Source: Amyelois transitella
Lineage: Eukaryota; Arthropoda; Insecta; Lepidoptera; Pyralidae
DNA length: 64,000 nt
Direction of reading: 5' to 3'
Assembly: GCF_032362555.1 (NCBI RefSeq)
Contig: NC_083508.1
Coordinates: 12,739,001 to 12,803,000, forward strand
Part shown: positions 1 through 12,000 of the stretch, piece after piece
How positions within the stretch are numbered: position 1 is the stretch's first letter
How the letters are laid out: each line of letters begins with the position of its first letter
Translations under genes and position numbers: made by a program
The notes under the pieces: model-generated
Told to the model about the DNA's origin: nothing
What the model saw: only the letters and a program-made list of their open reading frames with translations
The model's database searches: none

Positions 1-3000
1 GCCGCCTGTTCGAGCCTTACATCGTGCACGTGCTGCCTCACCTGCTGCTGTGCTTCGGGGACAGCTCGCAGTACGTCCGGGCGGCCGCCGACGACACCGC
101 CAAGCTCATCATGAGCAAGCTGAGCGCGCACGGCGTCAAGCTGGTGCTGCCGTCGCTGCTGCAGGCGCTGCAGGACGACAACTGGCGGACTAAGGCGGGT
201 CAGTGTGTCAGGCTCTCAGCTCGCAGGGCTGCTCCGCCGAGCTCGTCATGAGCAAGCTGAGCGCGCACGGCGTCAAGCTGGTGCTGCCGTCGCTGCTGCA
301 GGCGCTGCAGGACGACAACTGGCGGACTAAGGCGGGTCAGTGTGTCAGGCTCTCAGCTCGCAGGGCTGCTCCGCCGAGCTCGTCATGAGCAAGCTGAGCG
401 CGCACGGCGTCAAGCTGGTGCTGCCGTCGCTGCTGCAGGCGCTGCAGGACGACAACTGGCGGACTAAGGCGGGTCAGTGTGTCAGGCTCTCAGCTCGCAG
501 GGCTGCTCCGCCGAGCTCGTCATGAGCAAGCTGAGCGCGCACGGCGTCAAGCTGGTGCTGCCGTCGCTGCTGCAGGCGCTGCAGGACGACAACTGGCGGA
601 CTAAGGCGGGTCAGTGTGTCAGGCTCTCAGCTCGCAGGGCTGCTCCGCCGAGCTCGTCATGAGCAAGCTGAGCGCGCACGGCGTCAAGCTGGTGCTGCCG
701 TCGCTGCTGCAGGCGCTGCAGGACGACAACTGGCGGACTAAGGCGGGTCAGTGTGTCAGGCTCTCAGCTCGCAGGGCTGCTCCGCCGAGCTCGTCATGAG
801 CAAGCTGAGCGCGCACGGCGTCAAGCTGGTGCTGCCGTCGCTGCTGCAGGCGCTGCAGGACGACAACTGGCGGACTAAGGCGGGTCAGTGTGTCAGGCTC
901 TCAGCTCGCAGGGCTGCTCCGCCGAGCTCGTCATGAGCAAGCTGAGCGCGCACGGCGTCAAGCTGGTGCTGCCGTCGCTGCTGCAGGCGCTGCAGGACGA
1001 CAACTGGCGGACTAAGGCGGGTCAGTGTGTCAGGCTCTCAGCTCGCAGGGCTGCTCCGCCGAGCTCGTCATGAGCAAGCTGAGCGCGCACGGCGTCAAGC
1101 TGGTGCTGCCGTCGCTGCTGCAGGCGCTGCAGGACGACAACTGGCGGACTAAGGCGGGTCAGTGTGTCAGGCTCTCAGCTCGCAGGGCTGCTCCGCCGAG
1201 CTCGCCATGAGCTAGCTGAGCGCGCACGGCGTCAAGCTGGTGCTGCCGTCGCTGCTGCAGGCGCTGCAGGACGACAACTGGCGGACTAAGGCGGGTCAGT
1301 GTGTCAGGCTCTCAGCTCGCAGGGCTGCTCCGCCGAGCTCGCCATGAGCTAGCTGAGCGCGCACGGCGTCAAGCTGGTGCTGCCGTCGCTGCTGCAGGCG
1401 CTGCAGGACGACAACTGGCGGACTAAGGCGGGTCAGTGTGTCAGGCTCTCAGCTCGCAGGGCTGCTCCGCCGAGCTCGTCATGAGCAAGCTGAGCGCGCA
1501 CGGCGTCAAGCTGGTGCTGCCGTCGCTGCTGCAGGCGCTGCAGGACGACAACTGGCGGACTAAGGCGGGTCAGTGTGTCAGGCTCTCAGCTCGCAGGGCT
1601 GCTCCGCCGAGCTCGTCATGAGCAAGCTGAGCGCGCACGGCGTCAAGCTGGTGCTGCCGTCGCTGCTGCAGGCGCTGCAGGACGACAACTGGCGGACTAA
1701 GGCGGGTCAGTGTGTCAGGCTCTCAGCTCGCAGGGCTGCTCCGCCGAGCTCGTCATGAGCAAGCTGAGCGCGCACGGCGTCAAGCTGGTGCTGCCGTCGC
1801 TGCTGCAGGCGCTGCAGGACGACAACTGGCGGACTAAGGCGGGTCAGTGTGTCAGGCTCTCAGCTCGCAGGGCTGCTCCGCCGAGCTCGTCATGAGCAAG
1901 CTGAGCGCGCACGGCGTCAAGCTGGTGCTGCCGTCGCTGCTGCAGGCGCTGCAGGACGACAACTGGCGGACTAAGGCGGGTCAGTGTGTCAGGCTCTCAG
2001 CTCGCAGGGCTGCTCCGCCGAGCTCGTCATGAGCAAGCTGAGCGCGCACGGCGTCAAGCTGGTGCTGCCGTCGCTGCTGCAGGCGCTGCAGGACGACAAC
2101 TGGCGGACTAAGGCGGGTCAGTGTGTCAGGCTCTCAGCTCGCAGGGCTGCTCCGCCGAGCTCGCCATGAGCTAGCTGAGCGCGCACGGCGTCAAGCTGGT
2201 GCTGCCGTCGCTGCTGCAGGCGCTGCAGGACGACAACTGGCGGACTAAGGCGGGTCAGTGTGTCAGGCTCTCAGCTCGCAGGGCTGCTCCGCCGAGCTCG
2301 TCATGAGCAAGCTGAGCGCGCACGGCGTCAAGCTGGTGCTGCCGTCGCTGCTGCAGGCGCTGCAGGACGACAACTGGCGGACTAAGGCGGGTCAGTGTGT
2401 CAGGCTCTCAGCTCGCAGGGCTGCTCCGCCGAGCTCGTCATGAGCAAGCTGAGCGCGCACGGCGTCAAGCTGGTGCTGCCGTCGCTGCTGCAGGCGCTGC
2501 AGGACGACAACTGGCGGACTAAGGCGGGTCAGTGTGTCAGGCTCTCAGCTCGCAGGGCTGCTCCGCCGAGCTCGTCGTGAGCTAGCTGAGCGCGCACTAC
2601 TAGTATGATGTGTGACTGAAAACATTTGGAAATTAACCCGTGTGCTTGTTGAAGTAGGATGAGGACAAGTAAGGACTAGTCAGGAGTGATTATTCCAGTC
2701 TGCACTACTAAGAGAGATGTCTTCTTAAAGTCACTATGTATAAGAATCGGTAATATTTTCAAATATACTTGGACACTATATATAACTCCTCCCAAAAATT
2801 TGACAAAATTTTTATTTGCGATTCAACTGATCCACTTTTAACCAAAGTAAATATGATACAGGTTCGATCGAGCTGCTAGGCGCGATGGCGTACTGCGCTC
2901 CGAAGCAGCTGTCCTCCTGCCTCCCGTCCATCGTGCCCAAGCTGATCGAGGTGCTGAGCGACTCCCACATGAGGGTGCAGGAGGCCGGCGCGGAGGCCCT

Positions 3001-6000
3001 CAAGGTCATCGGCTCCGTCATCCGCAACCCTGAGATACAAGGTGCGTCTGTTGTGCCAGTCTGCTGAGGCGAGGGTCTAGCAGGCGAATGATGAAAGAAC
3101 TAACATTCTGTCATGTTCCCTGAAAGATGGTTTCCCTTGGTCGAGTAGGAAAATATTACTTGACCACCTAATAAACTAATCAGCTATCTTTTCAGCAGAA
3201 ACATACATACATACATATAGCCGCGTCTATATCCCTTGCGGAGTAGACGCAGCCAACAGTCTTAATATAGTATATACATAGTTTAGCTGTATGGCTTCAT
3301 GATGGGTTTGAGATTCAAAAAGTGACAGGCTGCTAACCCGTCGCCTACAAGAGGAATCCTAAGTCGCCTTTTACGACATCCATGAGAAAGATATGGAAGG
3401 GTTCTGTTCTAAATTCAACAGAAAGTCAGCTTAAATCTAATCTTTTACTTCTAAGTAGCACTTTGTATTCTAAGCCAGTTTCAAACTACAATTATACTGA
3501 TATGTTACAGCAATCGTACCGGTCCTGCTCCAAGCTCTCCAAGACCCGTCTAACAAGACCTCGGCCTGTCTCCAAACCCTGCTGGACACCAAGTTCGTGC
3601 ACTTCATCGACGCCCCGTCCCTGGCCCTCATCATGCCAGTGGTCCAGAGGGCTTTCCTCGACAGGAGCACGGAAACCCGCAAGATGGCCGCCCAGATCAT
3701 CGGCAACATGTACTCGCTGACCGACCAGAAGGACCTGCAGCCGTACCTGCCTAACATCATACCAGGGCTGAAGAGCTCCTTGCTGGATCCTGTGCCGGAC
3801 GTGAGTGGTATTCCGACATAGAGACGCTGTACCAGAGTCTGGTCTGAATGCTCTGTATCAGACGTAGGTGGCATTGAGTCAGGAAACTTAGGAATCATGT
3901 CTGTTTCAAAATAACATGACCAACAAGAGTTGAACAATGACCTCTTGGTTTTGATATTCACCCATCAGGGATATAAACATGATAATATTAGGTCTCGATT
4001 GATTCAAACTAATTTCTAACTGTATTTTGCCACAGGTACGTTCAGTATCAGCTCGCGCCCTAGGCGCCATGGTTAAAGGCATGGGCGAGACCAGCTTCGA
4101 GGAACTGCTGCCTTGGCTGATGCACACCCTGACTTCTGAGAGCAGCAGCGTAGACCGCTCTGGAGCCGCCCAGGGTCTCAGCGAGGTGGTGGCCGGGCTC
4201 GGGGTTCATAAGCTGCACAAGATCATGCCTGGTGAGTATGTGATGATGAGAGGAGCTGCTGCATACCCTGACCTCGGAAAACAGCGTCTTGAGACAGTTT
4301 ATTGAAACTTGTGTAGTGCAAAATTAGCCAAAACTTGGAGACTTCATAGGGAGATAATGATGGGTGGTATAGCTGGGGAACCGCGTCTCTGATTATGTTA
4401 CATAGAGGTTTAATTTATGTTTTAGGCCATAGAAATGTTGCTTTTAAGATTTGGTATTGTTCGATTTTGTGCCCGATTTATTCCAAAATAACATTTACCA
4501 CGATGTAAAAAATATAGTTTTGGTATTTTAAATATCTTCTTAGTTCTTCAAGAATTCTTGTCATAGTGTTACTTACAAAGATCTTCGTACATTTCGCCAA
4601 CAGACATCATAGCAACGGCTGAACGCACAGACATCGCCCCGCACGTGAAAGACGGCTACATCATGATGTTCATCTACATGCCTGGCGCCTTCACCGACGA
4701 GTTCACCCCCTACATCGGGCAGATCATCAACCCGATTCTCAAAGCACTCGCCGACGAGAACGAATACGTACGCGAGACCGCGCTCAAAGCCGGGCAGAGA
4801 ATAGTCACCCTGTACGCCGAGTCGGCCATAACTTTACTACTGCCGGAGTTAGAAAGAGGCTTGTTTGACGATAACTGGCGTATCAGATACAGCTCGGTAC
4901 AATTGCTTGGAGATTTGCTGTATCGCATATCGGGTGTGACGGGCAAAATGAGCACCGAGACAGCGTCGGATGATGATAACTTCGGAACGGAGCACTCGCA
5001 CAAGGCGATCATGAACGCGCTGGGAACTGAGAGGAGGAATAGAGTATTGGCCGGACTGTATATGGGAAGAAGTGATGTGGCGCTGATGGTGAGGCAGGCG
5101 GCGTTACACGTTTGGAAGGTACGGTAGCCTTTTTCTTTTAGGTTTTTTATTTGATTCAATAATTTTTTTTCTAAAATTCGGTACAGAATGCTCTGCAAAG
5201 ATTCTCCTTATTACATACCCAAGATTAACCCCATAATATAGATCTTGAATTTGTATTTGAAATCCTTATATTTAATCCTTGCGAATCACAGATTTAGTCA
5301 TAAAATCGTCAAGAAACACAACAGACATTCGACGAATTCGAGAAACTTTATTCTCATTCCAGGTGGTAGTAACCAACACGCCGAAGACCCTTCGCGAGAT
5401 ATTGCCGACACTGTTCAGCTTGCTGCTCGGCTGCCTCGCCTCCACCAGCTACGACAAGCGACAGGTGGCAGCCAGGACCTTGGGTGACCTCGTGAGGAAG
5501 GTAATAAGCTGTTGATGATTTTGTGAGAAGGACAATATTTTTCTATAAACTCGCTTAAGCCGAAACAGAAGTCTATTTGTTTCTGAATTTGAGTTTTTGA
5601 AATGATTTGTAGAAGCACCAGGTGTCAGACATCAGATCTTGTGCAGTATTTTTCATTATTTTTCAATTCTCACCATTTAACGGAAAAAGAATCTCCTGAG
5701 AATAGTTTTACTTTGAGAGTCACACTCGGAGTTCAAATGTTGTTGCAATTTCATTTCTGTTCGATTCTTGTTACCGAGACAAAAGGTTGCTTTTGGTGTG
5801 TTTAAATGACCTATAATCGTGTATAGCTGGGTGAACGAGTGCTGCCCGAGATAGTGCCCATCCTGGAGCGCGGGCTGCGGTCGGAGCGGGCCGACCAGCG
5901 CCAGGGCGTCTGCATCGGGCTCGGGGAGATCCTCTCCTCCACCTCGAGGGACGCCGTGCTCAGCTTCGCGGACGGATTGGTAACCATACATTTATTTATG

Positions 6001-9000
6001 TATTATCTGTCCACATTAAATCTATTGTATAGATAGAAGATAGTTCCCCTGTAAAATCACTTTCATAAGGTGGACGCAGAAAGAAGTTCTTCCCTACACC
6101 TAATGAGTGTTTTTTTATACGCTGTTTAGGGAGTACCGCCGCCAGTCATCGCCGCCATTCTAGAATTTTACTGCCTCATCGATCGTCTGTTTTACGCGGT
6201 ATATTTCTTACAACTACTTTTAGTCAATTAACTGCAAGGTGGAAAGATGTATTTACTATCTTCTCCACTAAAAACCAACATGATGGCACGCTTGTTTCGT
6301 TCTTCTACCAATTTGTTCGTGATATCATCACGATTTATTCTGTATATTCAGGTCCCAACAGTCCGCACCGCCCTCTGCGACCCGCTGCCCGAAGTGCGGC
6401 TGGCGGCCGCGCGCACCTTCGACTCCCTCCACGCGACCATCGGCAACAAGGCGCTGGACGACATCCTGCCGCACATGCTGCGCTCGCTCAACGACCGCGA
6501 GCGGGACGTGGCCGACGCGGCGCTGGACGGGCTCAAGCAGGTCGGTACAGGGCTGCTGCTGCTGCTGCTGCTGGAGCACCATCACAACAAGGCGCTGGAC
6601 GACATCCTGCCGCACATGCTGCGCTCGCTCAACGACCGCGAGCGGGACGTGGCCGACGCGGCGCTGGACGGGCTCAAGCAGGTCGGTACAGGGCTGCTGC
6701 TGCTGCTGCTGCTGGAGCACCATCACAACAAGGCGCTGGACGACATCCTGCCGCACATGCTGCGCTCGCTCAACGACCGCGAGCGGGACGTGGCCGACGC
6801 GGCGCTGGACGGGCTCAAGCAGGTCGGTACAGGGCTGCTGCTGCTGCTGCTGCTGGAGCACCATCACAACAAGGCGCTGGACGACATCCTGCCGCACATG
6901 CTGCGCTCGCTCAACGACCGCGAGCGGCTTAGAAGGCTCGATATGTCTTCTAACTTATTTCATCATCGAATTGACTGCATTTTGACCCTGGTATTTCATT
7001 ATTCCGTCTTCTTGTGATCGGAATGGAAGCTAGCTGTTCGTGTTTGCAATATTAAAAATGTAGCCGGCGATATCATCGTGGCTAAAAGTGGTGGGTTTAA
7101 GATGATGATGGTGGATTTGGGAGTCATGGTTTTTCTAAGTAGACTCCTACAAGTAGTTATTTTGCACAGATAATGGCGATCAAGTCGCGCGCCGTGCTGC
7201 CGTACCTGGTGCCGGTGCTGACGGGCGGCGGGCTGGCGGACACGCGCGCGCTGTCGGCGCTGGCGGCGGCGGCGGGCGGCGCGCTGGGGCGCCACCTGCC
7301 GCGCGTGCTGCCCGCGCTGCTGGGCGCGCTGGTGGCGGCGCGCGGCGGCCCGCAGGAGGCCACCGAGCTGGACCAGTGCCGCGACGCGCTGCTGCCCGTG
7401 CAGGACTCCGCCGGCGTCAGGGTGTGAGTACTGCTGGGACTTGGAGTAGCACCAACCGCCAGCCTCTATCTCTATCCACGAGTAATCATAACCCTACGAT
7501 TGCGCTGTTGCAATCATGACTGCATAACAAGATTTCAAACATATACATACAAACATATATATGGTCACGTCTATATCCCTTGCGGGGTAGACAGAGCCAA
7601 AAGTCTTGAAACGACTGATTGGCCACGTTCAGCTATTTGGCTTGATGATAGAATTCAAACATTACTATAGCAATATCCTTTATTATTTAGTTCGCTAACT
7701 TTATGCCGCGATAGCGAAAATGCCAAATGTCGTCGGCAAAGTTCTCATCTAATTTGAATTCTTCCGGCTTAAATATCCGGTAGTAAAGACGAAACGTCTT
7801 CACTTTGGTGGTGATCGCGCTTAAAATATCTATTTTCATTCATTTCATTCAGTCGTACAATAAACCCAACTTGTACCCATGCTATTTTATTTGAACAGGA
7901 TCATCGACAACCTCCTGGAATCGATCCGCGTCCCGGAGGACGACCGGCGGCGGGCGGCCGCTGCCCTGCTCTGTGCGTTCGTGACACACACCCGCGCAGA
8001 CCTCTCGCCGCACGTGCCGCAGCTGCTCCGGGGGCTGCTGCTGCTGCTGGCTGAGACAGACAGGTATCCTCATGTAGTTCAGATGCAGTCACTGCTTGAC
8101 GTTCTCCAAGCGATCCTGGGCTGAGCTGTCTGTTGGTGACTCACACCCGCGCAGACCTCTCGCCGCACGTGCCGCAGCTGCTCCGGGGGCTGCTGCTGCT
8201 GCTGGCTGAGACAGACAGGTATCCTCATGTAGTTCAGATGCAGTCACTGCTTGACGTTCTCCAAGCGATCCTGGGCTGAGCTGTCTGTTGGTGACTCACA
8301 CCCGCGCAGACCTCTCGCCGCACGTGCCGCAGCTGCTCCGGGGGCTGCTGCTGCTGCTGGCTGAGACAGACAGGTATCCTCATGTAGTTCAGATGCAGTC
8401 ACTGCTTGACGTTCTCCAAGCGATCCTGGGCTGAGCTGTCTGTTGGTGACTCACACCCGCGCAGACCTCTCGCCGCACGTGCCGCAGCTGCTCCGGGGGC
8501 TGCTGCTGCTGCTGGCTGAGACAGACAGGTATCCTCATGTAGTTCAGATGCAGTCACTGCTTGACGTTCTCCAAGCGATCCTGGGCTGAGCTGTCTGTTG
8601 GTGACTCACACCCGCGCAGACCTCTCGCCGCACGTGCCGCAGCTGCTCCGGGGGCTGCTGCTGCTGCTGGCTGAGACAGACAGGTATCCTCATGTAGTTC
8701 AGATGCAGTCACTGCTTGACGTTCTCCAAGCGATCCTGGGCTGAGCTGTCTGTTGGTGACTCACACCCGCGCAGACCTCTCGCCGCACGTGCCGCAGCTG
8801 CTCCGGGGGCTGCTGCTGCTGCTGGCTGAGACAGACAGGTATCCTCATGTAGTTCAGATGCAGTCACTGCTTGACGTTCTCCAAGCGATCCTGGGCTGAG
8901 CTGTCTGTTGGTGACTCACACCCGCGCAGACCTCTCGCCGCACGTGCCGCAGCTGCTCCGGGGGCTGCTGCTGCTGCTGGCTGAGACAGACAGGTATCCT

Positions 9001-12000
9001 CATGTAGTTCAGATGCAGTCACTGCTTGACGTTCTCCAAGCGATCCTGGGCTGAGCTGTCTGTTGGTGACTCACACCCGCGCAGACCTCTCGCCGCACGT
9101 GCCGCAGCTGCTCCGGGGGCTGCTGCTGCTGCTGGCTGAGACAGACAGGTATCCTCATGTAGTTCAGATGCAGTCACTGCTTGACGTTCTCCAAGCGATC
9201 CTGGGCTGAGCTGTCTGTTGGTGACTCACACCCGCGCAGACCTCTCGCCGCACGTGCCGCAGCTGCTGCGGGGGCTGCTGCTGCTGCTGGCTGAGACAGA
9301 CAGGTATGTTCATTTATCTCTCGCCATACCTGCACTTATGAACCTCACATACAGTCTGATTTAACAGAATGATGACAGCTCCAAAATTCATCTCTCTCAT
9401 GGGTCTACTGGAAGAGATTTCTTTTGAAATAAGTAGCACCTTTGTACGTGAATTACTGTAATAAATGCTCCTGTATATAATTTTGTGTACATAAATTAAT
9501 GATGTCTCCTTTCAGAGATGTGCTACAAATGGCGTGGGAGGCCTTGGCGGCGCTGACGAAGACCCTGGACGCCGAGCAGCAGATAGCGCACGTGTCGGAC
9601 GTGCGGCAGGCCGTGCGCTTCGCCGCCGCCGACCTCCAGCAGGAGCTGCTGCCCGGCTTCTGTCTGCCCAAGGTGGGCTCTCCTGTGGCATGCTTCTTAT
9701 ACAGATGACTACATCTTTACACTTATAGGGTTGACGTTACAGCTCTAATATAGATTTTTTTATTAATTTTCTCAAAATGCCGTGTGGTTAACGGCACCAA
9801 TATAAAAAATAATAGGACTACTCCATCTCATTTACCATGGATGTCGTAAGAGGCGACTAAGGGATAGGTATTCTTATTTTGGTCGATGGGCGAGCAACCT
9901 GTCACTATTTGTATCTAAATTTTATAATAAACGCGACCAGTATTACCGAGAAGCCTTTGAAAATATGATAGTCAGTGACTGACTATTTTAATGAGGAAAT
10001 AATTTTTTTTTCAGGGCATAGCACCGATCCTACCCCTGTTCCGAGAGTCGATCCTCAACGGTCTACCCGAAGACAAGGAGAACGCCGCACTCATGTTGGG
10101 CGAAGTCATCAAGCTGACGTCAGCGGCAGCCATCCAGCCGTCAGTGGTGCACATCACCGGGCCGCTAATCAGGATCCTGGGAGACCGCTTCAACTCCAGC
10201 GTGAAGGCTGCCGTGCTGGAGACGCTGGCGGAGCTGCTGTCCAAGGTAACGTGACTACATCCAGCTCAGTGGGGCACATCACCAGAATTGTTCTTACGGG
10301 AGGAAACATTATCATCAAATATTAAGTGTCCCGCTGATAGTAGACTTCTTTTCGTCTCAATTTATCTTCGTTTTAACAACGAATTATTTTGGCCTTGTCT
10401 TTCCACGGTGATCTGACCTTGAAAAGGTCCCATTTTGCTTAATTAAACCTTGATATCTAGTATTTTTTGAATCACTAACAACGACTTTCATAAGATTTCC
10501 TTTGGGTAATTCACTGTCTCGTCAATAACTTCACGAACGATACACCTTTCTGATTCCAGGTGGGCGTGATGCTGAAGCAGTTCCTGCCTCAGCTGCAGAC
10601 GACATTCCTGAAAGCGCTGAACGACCCGAACCGGCCGGTGCGCATCAAGGCCGGCCTGGCCTTGTCTCAGCTGGTCGTCATCCACACCAGGGCCGACCCG
10701 CTCTTCATGGAGCTGCACAACAACTTCAAGAATACGGAGGATGCTGCCATCAGGGAGACCATGTTGCAGGTGTGATGATAACTATCAAGTCAAGTTATGC
10801 CTTCTTTGTAAATACTATTCTGACTTCATAAACCTATTGACAAGGCATCCTGGCAGGTCGCCAGGATGCAGTTGTCGTTGTGATGGTCGGAGGCGATGTT
10901 TAGACCACAGTTAGATTTAGACTCTAAATCATACAGTTGTACACTAACTGAATTTTCTTTCCCAGTGATGTCGTATAAGGCGACATAAGGATAGGCTAAT
11001 AAACTTGGGATTCTTCTTGTTTGCGGTGGACGAGCAATCTGTTACTATTTCAATCTCAATTCCAGAAAATACAGCTGTATGTGGCCTTTCAGTCTTTTCA
11101 AGATTTTTGTCTCCATCTACCCTGTAAGGGACTATATGTATATATGTTCTGCCCGTAAAATATCCCGCCATTTTGTTACCAGGCCCTCCGCAGCATCATC
11201 ACCGTGGGCGGCGAGAAGATGACCGAGCAGACCGCGCTGGTGGTGCTGTCCACGCTCACCAGCGCCGCCTTCCTGGGGCACGCCGACGACCCGCCGCGCG
11301 CGCCCGTGGGCGGCTGCCTGGGCGCGCTGCTGCACGTGCTGCCCGCCCACCACCGCCACGCGGCGCTGCTGCACCACATCCTGGCGCCGCTCGCCGCCAA
11401 CGCCGCGCACGCGGACGAGTGGCTCCTCCAGCATGGAAGGTCGTGCGCGCTGTTCGTCGCCCTCAAGGAGACACCGGAGTGCGTGTACCGCGACCAGTTC
11501 GAGGAGAAGATTGATAAAGCGCTGCTCGGCTACCTCGCCAGCGATAAGATACCGATCACGTGCAACGGGATACGAGGCATTGGTTATCTGATGAAGTATC
11601 TCCTGCAGAACGACAGGCCGATCCCGCCGAATCTACTGTCGCAGTTTGTCAGGGTGAGTTTATTTTTGTGGTCTTGAGGTAGTGAAGTGTGTTTACCGCG
11701 ACCATTGAAGTGTATTTGAGATTCGGGGTCGCTTACCGATATATTTACCATACATAACATACCTACATATTATGATCATGTGTTTTTCTTGTGGGGGTTG
11801 GACAGGGTCAAATAATGACAGGTTGTTCTTTATCTTTTCTATTATTTTTTTATTGGTGCTGGGAATCACAAGAAACATACATATATTTACCCTTTGTTTA
11901 TTTATTTATTGAAAACTTTCAAAGGTACAAAAGGTACACATTAATGCTTTGTCCACCCCGTGCATTAGTTTAAAGTTCCTTGTCTCCCATAATCTTTAAT

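Noticed and set aside
203-2580. Series of identical 61-codon frames, each starting MCQALSSQ
   Set aside because: Each is a 137-bp repeat unit read from an alternative start across the donor. They are not separate genes.
5514-5536. Possible decayed copy of the exon/donor boundary at 5487-5505
   Set aside because: The match is short (about 12 of 16, mostly transitions) and could be chance.
6328-6897. Antisense 189-codon frame with poly-Gln runs
   Set aside because: It is the reverse complement of array B (CTG runs read as CAG). No start context, splice or family support.
111-9303. CRISPR-like regular repeats
   Set aside because: The units are contiguous tandem copies of exon plus intron with no variable spacers, in a eukaryotic gene.
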